Assembly: GCA_947561715.1 (NCBI GenBank)
Contig: OX387203.1
Location: 3,038,001 to 3,102,000, forward strand
Length of the DNA: 64,000 nucleotides
Source: Ascidia mentula
Lineage: Eukaryota > Chordata > Ascidiacea > Phlebobranchia > Ascidiidae
Reading direction: 5' to 3'
The notes under the pieces are model-generated. The model was not told the origin of the DNA. It searched no databases and saw only the letters and a program-made list of their open reading frames with translations. Below are positions 1-10,757 of the stretch, piece by piece; position 1 is the stretch's first letter; each line of letters opens with the position of its first letter. A program made the position numbers and the translations under genes.

Positions 1-3000
1 TTCGATGAATTTTTTATTTCACTGTCCTTTGTTTCAATTTTCTCTTCCATATCAACATCTTGTGTTGATTGGTTGACAGTTTTGTCAGCTGTTGCTTCTC
101 CAGCCTCCTTGTCTTGATGATCACCCAACGTTTCTTCAACATTCAGCATGGTAACTTCATCTTGTATTGACTCCATCGCCGCAATCTCTTTACCAATATT
201 GCTGGCAAGTTGATCCTCGTCCTGCTCAGCATCTACCACAGAGAGATCAGTCGTCTCATTCTTTTCCTCAACTTTGTCAGTATTTTCAGCAACAGGTGGT
301 TCAGTGGTTTCAGACTTATCTATTTCCTCACTTTCATCTTTGTGAACAGCTTCTTCCTTTTGAATTAAATCACCGACTTCCCCCATTTTTTCTTCCGCCT
401 CCACATCTTCGACCACCTCCTCTTCGATAATTTCGTGCTCCACCATATTTATGTTTTCAAGTTTTTCTTCTGTGTCTTCCTTTTCACTTTCACTCGGCGA
501 GCTGAAGTTCGACACAAGGAGATTAGAAGTGTTGTATTCCTTTTTCTCTTCAATATCGCTGTCCGAGTAACTGTCGGAGGAGTTGTGTTTGCCCTTTTCC
601 AGTTTTGACTCACTGTTCATATCCTTTTTGGCCGCAGCATCACCTGACTTTGATTGGTCTTTTGCATCATCATTCTCCAGTTTATTCCCATTTCTCTCAT
701 GGCCTGGTCTAGAACGATTTCTCTCCCTACGTGACGTAGTTTCTCTGTCAGATCTTCGTTCGTCTCCATTACGAGACCGGTCAATACCATTGTGGTGAGC
801 CTTATCCCTACTGTACCTACGACCATCGCCCGACCTACGTTCCCCAGAGCGGCACCGCTCTTTGTCATTTCTGCCCCTTCGGTCAGTTTTACTCTCCTCT
901 TTGTCATCTTTGGAGGTAGTAAATCGGTCTTGCAAAGTGTCCCTGCGAGCGCCACTCTCTGTGCGTTCTCTAGGTTTTCTAGCTTCTCTATCTTGTTTAT
1001 CATTGTTATTTGACCTGTCATCGTCCGCTGGCAAAGAATCTTGTTTCCAGCGACCTGAAGTTTCATCTTCATCACCCGATGATCGCTTTCTTTCCTCCAT
1101 GCGACGTTGTCCGCGCTCCGCTTCCCTCCAGTGGGGAGGTGTTTCACTGCCCGTACGTTCTTGCCTCGACCATGAGTTGTACCGACCACGGTTACGCGGG
1201 CTACGTGACCTCGAACGAGATCGTGGTGGCGTACGGTATCGCTACACAAAATAAAAATTAAAAAAAAGTTAGCATGTCTGTCTACAAATTGTAAAACAAT
1301 CCCCGATTTAAAAAAAAATGATTTGTATTTTATGAATGGGCATTTGCCGGGTTACTTCATTACACATGCTACTGGATGTCACATACCAGAGCACCTCTTC
1401 CCTTGATTTTTCGTCCTGATCGGGAGGTCCATTGCCTGGATTTCCTATCCTCCGAGGCTGGAGTTGCATCAGAAGCATTTCTACACAAAGTTTAACACTT
1501 TAATACAGAAGTGGTTACATTGATTATAAACAAATACTATTTGTGAAATACTTTTTAGAACAACCTAATTTATCACTTGGACATAATAGTTTAATAGACA
1601 TACTCTTTAGGTGTCCCGCGTTGCAGAAATTTATTCTCCGGTATATCTGGAACTTCTTCTGGGGTGATAGAACTAAACGGTGTAGGTTCCTCTCCCTCTT
1701 CTTCCTCCTTTTCCTCGGCAGATCTGATAAAAGATAGCGTTACCCAACTGTGTTTGGCAAAATTGTTAAGATGCAGTTACTCCATCTCTTTCTTATGTTT
1801 CTTTTTGTGCTTTTTCTTCTCCTTCTTGTGCTTATGCTTCTTCTTTTTCTTTTTTGCCTTTTCATCATCAGACTCTGACTCCGCGGCTGATGATTGGGAA
1901 CCATCGGTCGATACTGATCCCTTTTGCTTTTCTACAAAAAATCAAAATTCAATTAATTTCCCCAAATCATGGCCTTTATTCAAAAGCTATGTTGAATATA
2001 GCTTAAATAATGCAACATGGCTTGAGGGAAAATTTAAACTTCATCTGTGAGTCAAGCTTCTACTAAAAAAAGCAAATGACAAAATCAACATACTTTCTTT
2101 CTTTTGCTTTGAAGCAAGCACCAATTCTCCACAGTGAGTAATTTTACACTCTTTTAGAGGTTTGCTGTTAACATCAGTCTTTTGAGACTCGACCTGTTTC
2201 ACTACTGCCTCCCCGTTCACCACACGACCGAACACAACATGTTTCCTTCACAACAGAACAAAAATTGTGGGGCAAAAAAGGGACAAATTTGTCTACTACC
2301 AACAATAAATCAGCTTAACCCCAAAGCAGTTTTTGTATACGTACTCAATTTGGCACTTAACAAGAAGCACAAAATTAACTCACCCATCCAAATGTGGAGA
2401 AGGTTGAGTGGTTCTGCAAGACAATGGTAAAATGTTTATGACTGGAAAACAGCAAAAACTATGTGAACATGTGCATCTACTTACATAAAAAACTGTGATC
2501 CATTTGTGTTTTTTCCACGGTTTGCCATTGACAGCATGAAGGGTTTGTCGTGAGTTACTTTGAAACATTCATCTGAAAAAAATAGATATTCCAATTGCAA
2601 AAATTTACAACAAACATTATAACAATGCCAAATAGGTTTAAGGTCTGTTTTTGCAATTGTTGAAATATAAACCAACATAAAAGCACTCAACAAATTCACC
2701 CACCATCAAAGTATCCACCATATATGCTCTCTCCTCCCCGTCCATTTCCTAGATGCAGAAGTTACGAAAGAAAAGAAGTCAAAAAAATCGTTCATGGTGA
2801 GACTGTGTTGGCACACATTCCTTATGAAGGTTTAAAAAATATGACATCCAAGTTCAGTATAACAGACTTAAACTACTTTTAGACATATTTAAAGTAAGAT
2901 AACACAGCATATTATTTGTGTTTATCTGACACTTACCGATTTCTCATAAAATATTCCTGAATTAAAAATCATGAAAAAAACAAATTTAAGGCAAGCATCC

Positions 3001-3773
3001 ATAGCAGAACAGACCAAACATTTGTGTATGGTGCAAATGTTATATAAACGTGGTAACTTAAGGAAAACACACACAAAATTTACTACTTTTCAGACATAGA
3101 CATATATATATATACCTTCTGAGAAGTCACCACCCTGCAACATGAAATCGTGAATAACTCTGTGAAAGGCGACACCCTTATAATGCAAAGGCTTTCCAGT
3201 GGTGGCACCAGTTCCCTTTTCTCCTGCAAAACAACATATAGGATTCCAGATTCGGAAGTTTATATATAATTTGTAGGATGTATTCTTTTGAAGTTGACTG
3301 TCGATTGTCTGGACAAATTGACGTTTTTCATATGTTAATGCATTAGCTAGTTATTTTTTGCATGGATTGCTGACAAAATTGTGAAATCACATCATTTTTC
3401 AAATCAGGCACATATGAAGGGTTTTGCAAAATATGTATTTTGGCAGTTTTGTCATAAAGGTTTGTTTCATTTCAAACATTTATCATGTACAAACTGCAGA
3501 GTAGAAAAGACACACTATTATTAATAAACAAAAAGTAGTATTTAAATAGACTAAATATACAATACCTGTGCAAAGGCATCTGAAGTTTTCACATGTTTTG
3601 GGGCATTTGTCAGCGAACAGTTCAAATACAATCCTCCCAGCTTTGCAAAAACAAGCGTTATTTTCTGAGTTTTGTGCAAAATAACATACAGTTTCAAATT
3701 GTGTAGCACACTTACCAGATTTTCCATCAATCTCGATGTCAAAGAACGTCCTTGGATTGTGTTTTGCCTTCAT
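1..3773 (-). CDS. ppig: PPIG-type nuclear cyclophilin (peptidyl-prolyl isomerase with RS tail), 3' end outside window
   Basis: Eleven exons on the minus strand: 3773-3716, 3640-3566, 3223-3116, 2748-2704, 2572-2485, 2413-2384, 2245-2094, 1931-1781, 1723-1604, 1480-1387 and 1241 to the left edge. All junctions are GT-AG and in phase, giving about 720 residues. The first ~170 residues are a cyclophilin domain, a prolyl cis-trans isomerase, with the active-site blocks [15 protein letters not shown] and NGSQFFIT. The usual Trp is His (SPHLDGKHVVFG), as in PPIG and NKTR, which bind cyclosporin weakly. A Lys-rich linker, a PDIPENKFL block and [14 protein letters not shown] plus SETPPHWR follow; this order is specific to PPIG/NKTR. 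The rest is an Arg/Ser/Asp-rich and then Glu-rich tail, consistent with nuclear speckle and splicing-factor association. The start is the first ATG in exon 1 ([16 protein letters not shown]); an upstream in-frame TTG was not used. Confidence 0.92.
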
Positions 3774-4260
3774 ATTGTTGGTCAAACTTCAAAAGATAGA
3801 CCCATATGACGCAACACTGATAAAATTAAAACGACACAGCTACAGAAAAAAATTCTGAGCTAAACTGTAACAACTGATTCTACCACAAATAAAAATGGAC
3901 GAGTCTTGTTAATCTGCATAAATTCGGAGATCAAAAGCGACAAATTCAGCAAATGCGAAACATTCAATATGGCCGCAGACTTTCAAAGTTTCACACATTT
4001 TCAAGCGGATTTTTCATCTGCCTCATGCGCCAAGTTCCAACTTTAACGTATACTCGAATCTCTTTTGAATATTTCTGAGCGATTTTGTTTTGCGATTCTC
4101 TTACAAATAAATATGCAATTTGTCTATCAACCCGTATTTCATTGTTATATTAAATATATTTTCTCCAATGGCAACTAAATTTATAAAAGTAACACGCTTT
4201 AAATTGAGTGTAAATTGTTTTAATTACAACACAGATTACAGGAATCGTTGTGTTTTATGC

Positions 4261-4428
4261 TCAACGTTTTTGTCTGACAGTCTCGATCGATGCTTCAACT
4301 GAAATGTTGGCAGTTTGTAATGCTTCCTTCATGCTTACGCCCTTGAATCTAACTTTAGTGGATTTGCTTGTTCGACATTCGGTTGTTTTGCGAAAAAAGT
4401 AACAGAAAAGAAACAACAAAACTGTCAT
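4261..4428 (-). CDS. unassigned 55-residue ORF with one hydrophobic N-terminal segment
   Basis: An ATG-started frame of 55 codons on the minus strand opens with a hydrophobic stretch (MTVLLFLFCYFF) and then becomes basic and polar, ending SIETVRQKR. It could be a short single-pass membrane protein or an alternative 3' exon of the neighbouring death-domain gene. No good in-phase splice acceptor was found that would decide this, and no family was recognised. It may be chance. Confidence 0.2.
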   Translation of the reverse strand: MTVLLFLFCYFFRKTTECRTSKSTKVRFKGVSMKEALQTANISVEASIETVRQKR

Positions 4429-4580
4429 AATCAACAAACATTTGATACACGCAAGGATAACGCAAGAGAAAACAAAATGAACAGTGCTTATAAAATATAT
4501 CCATACATCTATGGACACATTGATAACAAAATGCGCTTGAATCGCTAACTCCGGGTGTTATTAATCTCTATATGAAGTGT

Positions 4581-5954
4581 TCACATGGCTTGGGCAAACT
4601 TGGGACTCAGATAATGCACCGGTTCACAAGAAGTCGGATTAAGGTCGTTGATCGTTGTTCCGACAGACGAGGGTGCTGTTTTCGGGCGAACTTTGTTGAT
4701 TCGCACCATCATAGGAAAAGTGGACGGCAATTCCACGCGCTTTAGATCTTGCTCAGACCACTGAGCGCAGTGTATTTTCTGCCAACAAATTTATATACTG
4801 TGGTTATTACCACATTCTGTAAGTGCAAATTCAAAATACGCACTTTGTCGCTGCTTATGTGATTGAAATTTATGTTTGATGAAAAGGTATTGTTAAACTT
4901 TTGCAAAGTACTGTATAATTAAGCTATTGCTGTTATCAGGTATAACGTGAACATGGTGGAACATGTGCATCAAATGCAAATCCAAATGCTGAATCTATAT
5001 TACTCTGCAGTGCACACCTGGCCGAGGTCTTTTCTTCCACATATCTCCAAAGCAGCAATAAAACTTCGTAACCGTCTATTGTTGTATTGATTACGTTGCA
5101 ACCACAGTGTAAGCATCTACAAATAGGTAAATAGTGTCAATGATGTATGGATTGCATTGCACGAGGGTTTGCACGCCATGACCGGACAACGATTACGAAT
5201 GTAGTGTAGCACCTTATGTACTTTCTGCTGATGAGATGGACATCGTCTGTCGAACGAAGCAATATCGCCGCGACTCAGGCCCAAGTTGTACGCCAGCAGT
5301 CCCCATTCATAGCCGATAAAACCGCTCAGATACAACATCACTTGGTCGTTTAAAATGTCGATTTCCTTTACCTAAATAGAGGAAATACTTCTAAAAACTA
5401 GAAGCTCAAGTAACCATAAGTGTTTTGTCATTGAAGTCGTTTTTAAGATGTACACACATTTTGACTATTGGCCGGTATAAATTCAAAATTTAAAACAACA
5501 AACTTTTTCCATCGCTGTTTTTCTTTTTTCTTCCTCTTCACGTTCTGTTTTCCTTTTAAGTGCTGCCTCTTCTTCCTTACGACGACGTTTCTTCAGTTTC
5601 TTCTTTTTACCTTTTCTTGAATCTACACACAAATATACGCATTTCCTTAGATAAGATCCGAACGCAAATAATATATGTAAGTGCCAATCTTAATAAAGAT
5701 ACCCAGCTACCTACATGTCAATGCATAATCAATAACGGACCTACGCAACAGAGGTTAAAGCGGGTCATCAGTTTGAAGTTACACTTTACTGTACTCAAAA
5801 CAAGCACCCCAGACTTCAATTACCAGCACTCAGCTTTTTAGGCAACAGCTGAAATACGCACACAGAAAACTGTTTCACTTTGAACACAACAACCAATATA
5901 TGCGTATTACCTGTTGATCGGAGATCAGCCAAGCCAATTATTCCAGGGCAGTCG
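4581..5954 (-). CDS. death-domain-fold protein with Lys/Arg/Glu-rich N-terminal region; 5' end not resolved
   Basis: Five in-phase exons: 5954-5911 (5'-most found), 5622-5504, 5371-5213, 5116-5018 and 4778-4581 (TGA). Together they give about 205 residues. Exon 2 is highly charged (RKGKKKKLKKRRRKEEE), like a nuclear-localising or nucleic-acid-binding segment. Exons 3 and 4 form a death domain: a YLSGFIGYEWGLLAYNLGLS segment, then DI, CPSHQQKVHKMLTLWL, and FIAALEICGRKDLGQV. This is the usual EW..LA..LGLS / Q....L..W / L..AL...GR.DL pattern of the fold. The last exon (KIHCAQWSEQDLKRVELP..) matches no domain known to me. Death domains mediate homotypic assembly in innate immune and apoptotic signalling; the partner here is unknown. 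The first exon carrying the start codon was not identified. The 3' end of exon 4 was placed at 5018 because only that donor keeps frame with the last exon. Confidence 0.7.
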
Positions 5955-6785
5955 CTGCGTTACAACAAAGTCAAACTCGGATATTTCTTCATAATCAGCG
6001 ACCCAAGACATCCAGTCAATAGAAACATATCGCAAACAAAGACGCATCGATTCGACGCGCCGGCGCAACAAACAATAAACCCGTAATACATATCGTGATA
6101 CATAATGTCGACTGAGGGCTCAAATTCTGTTTGTTATTTTCCGTCTATGTTCTGCTGACGTAGCACGTGTGCCTATTCAGGCATTGTGGCGTTTTTATAT
6201 TTGGAAATACACGTTACTTTTTGATTTAGCAATTTGGCAATGAGAAGCTCAGAGCTTAAGTTTATACCACAGTGTCCAACATTTTCAAACAAGCGCAGCG
6301 ATGTGATTCATCTTCAAGCGCGTTTTCCCATCCTTGATGGCCGTTCTCGACACACATACACGACATACACGCAGTGAGTCAGTTATACTGGGACACCAAG
6401 AAGATGCACAATCAATGCTAAACCATAATTGCACGCATAGACCACCTAATAAATTTGCCAATGTAGTCCAAGGTATGAGGGCAATTGTACACTTCACACG
6501 TGCACATATGACGCACATCATTGGCACACTTATCACACAGTTCTGCTGATATAAAACCACGACACAATTTTGTAAACCACATAGGTAGCATTGTCGACTC
6601 AGAACGTAAATATACAAAAAGGTCAAATGTGGGTGTTTTATTTGGCCCAAGTTATCTGCGTAGTTTTCTTTACTTTTGTGGGGTCACTATATTTTCACTT
6701 CTTTTTACGCGTAGTTCTGTTATTAGTGGCACAGAAAAAGGCCTCGATGTCAAGAATTGAGAATTAAAACTATACGATCTTTTCT
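5955..6785. promoter_or_regulatory. head-to-head intergenic interval between death-domain gene and GNAT gene
   Basis: About 830 bases separate the 5'-most found exon of the minus-strand death-domain gene from the ATG of the plus-strand acetyltransferase. Start exons or UTRs of both genes and their promoters should lie here. No clear core promoter motif could be assigned by eye, and short open frames present on both strands show no coding features. Confidence 0.35.
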
Positions 6786-7626
6786 ATGACAATGCTTATC
6801 GAAAGCAAGTTGCTGATGTACGGGAAAGCAGCCAACCGTATCATCACAGTGGGACAAAGTCTATCAAAGGTTAGCAATTGCGAGCATTTGTCAGTCTTCA
6901 ATCAACGAAATTGATAATAACTATTGTAAATTTACAGTTTTTTATTTTATTCTCCAGTGCTCGCCCAAAGGGGTGCGAGGCAGATTTCAGCTAACGCCGC
7001 TAGATGTTGACAAAGATCGCCAGGAGCTTTTGAATCTCTTGATCGGTGCTTACAGGAAAAACTGGCCTTTAATTCATTTGCTACCCGAGGTGCCAAAGGA
7101 TTTTAATCAATTTCTCACAAGAAAGATTGATTACAACTTGAAACACGGACCAGGGTTATCTTTTGGCATTCGGGATCTATCGACTCACAAGCTAGCAGGT
7201 GCACTTTTGGGGTGCACAAGTGTGAAAAACAGCTCCAAATCCGAAGTGTTCGGTTACACTGAAAACATGCAGCATGTCATCAGGTTTTTGGAACACAACG
7301 AAGGCGATTTATTCTCTGATTTAAAAACAGATTCTGTTGCCAAAATGGGTGTGAGGGCTGTCGATCCCGCATACGGAAATCTGGGCCTCATGGGAAGACT
7401 GGTAGATGCTTTTACAGCTGCCGCAGCCAATACAGGCGTTAAAAATGTCATTGGAATGTCTCTCTCCGAATTCACAAACCGACTTCACGCAAGAGCGGGT
7501 CACAAGTTACTGCGTAAAGTGGAGTATTCTTCATACATTGATGGTGTCACGGGTCTAAAGCCTTTCACGCGTTTAGTTCCTCCACATACACACGCAATAT
7601 TGTATTTATTGAATAATCCGAAGTAA
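6786..7626 (+). CDS. GNAT-fold N-acetyltransferase, arylalkylamine (dopamine) acetyltransferase-like
   Basis: Two exons, 6786-6869 and 6958-7626, joined at AAG|gttagc ... ctccag|TGC in phase 0, give a 250-residue protein, the normal size for single-domain GNAT enzymes. The middle part has the acetyl-CoA-binding pattern VRAVDPAYGNLGLMGRLVDA, followed by a helix. After it comes the GMSLSEFTNRLHARAGHKLL segment seen in metazoan arylalkylamine N-acetyltransferase-like proteins, in which the C-terminal part ends in a strand near the substrate site. The expected reaction is transfer of acetyl from acetyl-CoA to an amine; the substrate cannot be read from sequence. The start at 6786 is the first ATG, with a second at 6792, and follows no acceptor. 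The N-terminal 25 residues are weakly amphipathic but show no clear signal peptide. No AATAAA was found close to the stop. Confidence 0.75.
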
Positions 7627-10600
7627 CAAAATTAGCTTTACTGTCTGTTTAAATTATCACTGTGTTATTAATTGATTTTAATACAATATATACCCGGAGA
7701 CAGCAGGTTTTCGTGACACGTAGGCAGATTATATTCGAAAGGGTGGGGGTGCAGCCGGTGTCTCTGACCAGGGCACTTAAATATCAAAAGGGGGCCCATG
7801 GATATTTGTTGGCTTTCTGTAAGGGCTGGGTTTCAACTTTGATTTCATGTGATTCCCAAAACGTCCTACCATCGGGACAACTTTTTCTCTATATATACAG
7901 TAGGTACTCGGCCTTTTCGACAAAGAAATCCCCATGTTTCATAGGTCTTGTGTGTATATAATGTGTTAAAAAGGTTGTGGAATGCTGATTACCAGATATG
8001 GCACTAGTGTTAACTTCAACATAATGTGCTGTAAATGTGGCCACGCTACAAACGTTGAAGGCCGCATCTCTCAATTAAATCCCAAAAATTGAGTTTTAGA
8101 AGTCATTTGTTATTGTGCACCTGGTTACAGTTTCTCTTCTTTGCCAAAAACAATCGCCGGGTCTGATGACTCATGAAGGGGGACTACTATTGCTGATCAG
8201 AAAAAAAATTGATTGCAGCTGCATTAAGACAGCACATTGGGGGGTTTTGCAAAGGCTAACTGCTAAATTGTCAGTCCTAGGGGGTGTACAAACAGCCCCG
8301 GTGGGGCCCCAAGACAATTACAAGACATCTAATTCTTCATGAATTGTGTAGAGGAGGGTTGGTGGCTTCACTTAATCGCAAATGGAGGTAACTTTCTCTG
8401 ATTCATTTTTTCACAAAACAAACCTACACTTTTTTCTGCTTTTTTGACCAAAATAATGGCCAACAGAGGGTCAAAATGCCCCCGGGGGAGCAGTTTTAAG
8501 TAGTTATTTTGATTATAAATTTGGCCACAATTCCTTGCCAAGGGTCCGCACTAACAGAAAATCACAAATTGAACATACTTTCTCTGATTCATTTTTGCAC
8601 AAAATCAACCTCAATATTTGGGTAGTTTTTCAGCTACATGTACAACAGCACCCTCTACCAATTTACTGCCTGACTAATAGCCCTGAAAAACAAACTAAAA
8701 CTGCCCCAAACACGCTGAAAATCGCCCTGGCAACAGCCTGTTCATCTGCGCTCATTCAACCAAAACACTGGCGCCCATGCATGACCCATTGCATTGTTAC
8801 ACATAATTTTACTCTGTTACGCAGGAAAGAGTTCGAGAAGGGCAATTCCCAACCGGGAAAGTCTTTTCCATAGAAATACAGAGATGCGGCCTGAAGGACT
8901 TAAAAAATTTTCTTTGAAAGTACAACTGTTTCGTTGAAATTAAAACTCGTCAACACGTTCTGATTTTGTGAACTTAACTACAACCACTACCTTTGCAATG
9001 ACCTTTCCAATACAAAAATCGCAACTCGGGAGACCAAAAAATTAAGACTCGAACGCAAATTTTTCATGGAATGCCGAGAAAACAGCAGTTAGATTCCCGC
9101 CGAATCACCGTTAAAAGTCGAGAAAAAGTTACCGGCGGCAAGGGTTAGTAAAAGGATGAGCGCGTGTGACGTCATCTTTCTCCGGACAAAATGCGAGGCA
9201 ATTTTTGTACAGCATTGCGAGCAAAAAGGTTTCACCAAGAAAAGTTTCTTATGAAAACAACAGGATGCGAAAAAGAGAGTACAACGCAGGACGAAGGGTT
9301 CGGACACCATTGAAAACCATACAATGCAAGGAATCACTAAAAAAACATTATTAATGATCAGTTGACACTGTAATTAAGGGCTAGAATACAACGAACCCTT
9401 TATATGCTGGGATCCCAGGCTAATGGGAGCTATTTAAAGAGTTAGTCGCTACAACGAAAATAGAAAAGTTAAAGCGAGGTTTTATTTGCTTAAAGAGTAA
9501 GAAGACGGGCTAGAACGTACCTGGGTTTTGTACTAAGAGGCTTTTGTTGCATATTACAGTGAGTTATGTTTACTATATACTAGCGGTACTATGTTGGCGT
9601 ACTATACGATAAAATGCAAATTTTGGTTGTCCACATTGTACGTGGCTATTCCTCTGTCGGAAAAAATACAATATTTGACTTTCCACACTAACTTTCACTC
9701 GAAATTTCACAAAAAGTGGTCACAATTACATCCAATACACTGATAATGACAAGGCAGCGGTAAAACGTCCTTAAAAACAACCGTAGAAACTTATCAAGGT
9801 AGAAAATAGGATTGTTTGGATGAAAGAAAAGTGTCACGGGGTTAGTTATTACGTTGGGATGGACGCGGTCACACAAACAACTTAAAACGATAAAACACAA
9901 CTAAAAATGCGACGAAAAGCATAAAAATAACACAGACGATTGTCAACAAAATGGAAAAGGCCGCACGGACTGCATTCAGATGCGTGTACACAATAAACTG
10001 CGAACGGTAAATAAGTGGAAAGGTTACTGCCATATAGTTTTAGCCATACAATCATGCTATACGTAAACTTCACCTTATCACCTTATCTGCCTATTGCAAA
10101 ATCGCTTCTATTCGGAAAGAATTGTAACACTGAGCTTGTCTAGAATCCCTGTAAAGGTACTGCAGTGGGGGAAATTGAACATTACAGTTCACAAAGGGTG
10201 TACCGGAGGCTTTAGTACGTACCGACTAACATAGACGTTTGGGATTATTGCAGGTTGGTCTCTATAGTACGTATCAGTGGATAAAATAGGACGCAATTGC
10301 GGGGCGTCTTGCTTTTAAGGCGAAAAGTTACACACAAGTACGTTTCAAAAGGCGACAATTCCAGAAGAGAATTGTAATGGGCATGTGCTGATTAAAACAC
10401 CTACGTAGCAGTTCAACGCAAGACGTCAATAGGGTGTTATTGAGTTGATCGAGCGTAACAGACGCGTGGTACCGTTAGATGGAGCCAGAGCGCACAATGG
10501 CCGAGAAACAGTGATTTGTGTCATGAAATATGTTTTTTTGTTATACCGGGATAAGTCTTAACACCGAGGTCACATCAAAAGTCCTCAGCACGTCAAAATA

Positions 10601-10757
10601 CGCGTGCGAACATAAAGTACATAGAAATCATAATTACAACGATAAAAAAGCAGCAAAATTGGCCCGAAACCGTTACGTGCAGACCAGCGCCCGCTTGTCG
10701 AAGAGAACGCATTCAAATCGGCATTTAAACCAAACACAAGGTGGCGCGCGCACGTGC
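7627..10757. other. intergenic stretch without recognised gene
   Basis: About 3.1 kb between the GNAT stop and the STAT stop. Open frames of 60-120 codons occur on both strands but lack splice sites in phase, conserved blocks or codon character. It should hold the 3' UTRs of both flanking genes. The only structure seen is a short diverged direct repeat near 8.4-8.6 kb. Confidence 0.6.
8391..8630. repeat. diverged direct repeat, spacing about 186 bp
   Basis: The phrase ACTTTCTCTGATTCATTTTT, followed by a CACAAAA..AACCT-like continuation, begins at 8391 and again at 8577. Each copy is about 45-50 bp. The intervening sequence is AT-rich. This could be a partial tandem duplication; the family is not recognised. 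Confidence 0.6.

Noticed and set aside
617-1254. Long open frames on both strands over the PPIG RS region
   Set aside because: They are out-of-frame shadows of the Arg/Ser/Glu-rich exon, whose true frame continues from the phase-matched exon at 1480-1387.
5001-5018. Longer version of the death-domain exon ending at the GTAATA donor
   Set aside because: It leaves two bases over and gives a stop in the next exon; the CAG|GTGTGC donor keeps frame.
6104-6157. Short ATG frame (MSTEGSNS...) on the plus strand
   Set aside because: Eighteen residues, no donor in phase and no conserved match; may be a chance frame in the divergent promoter.
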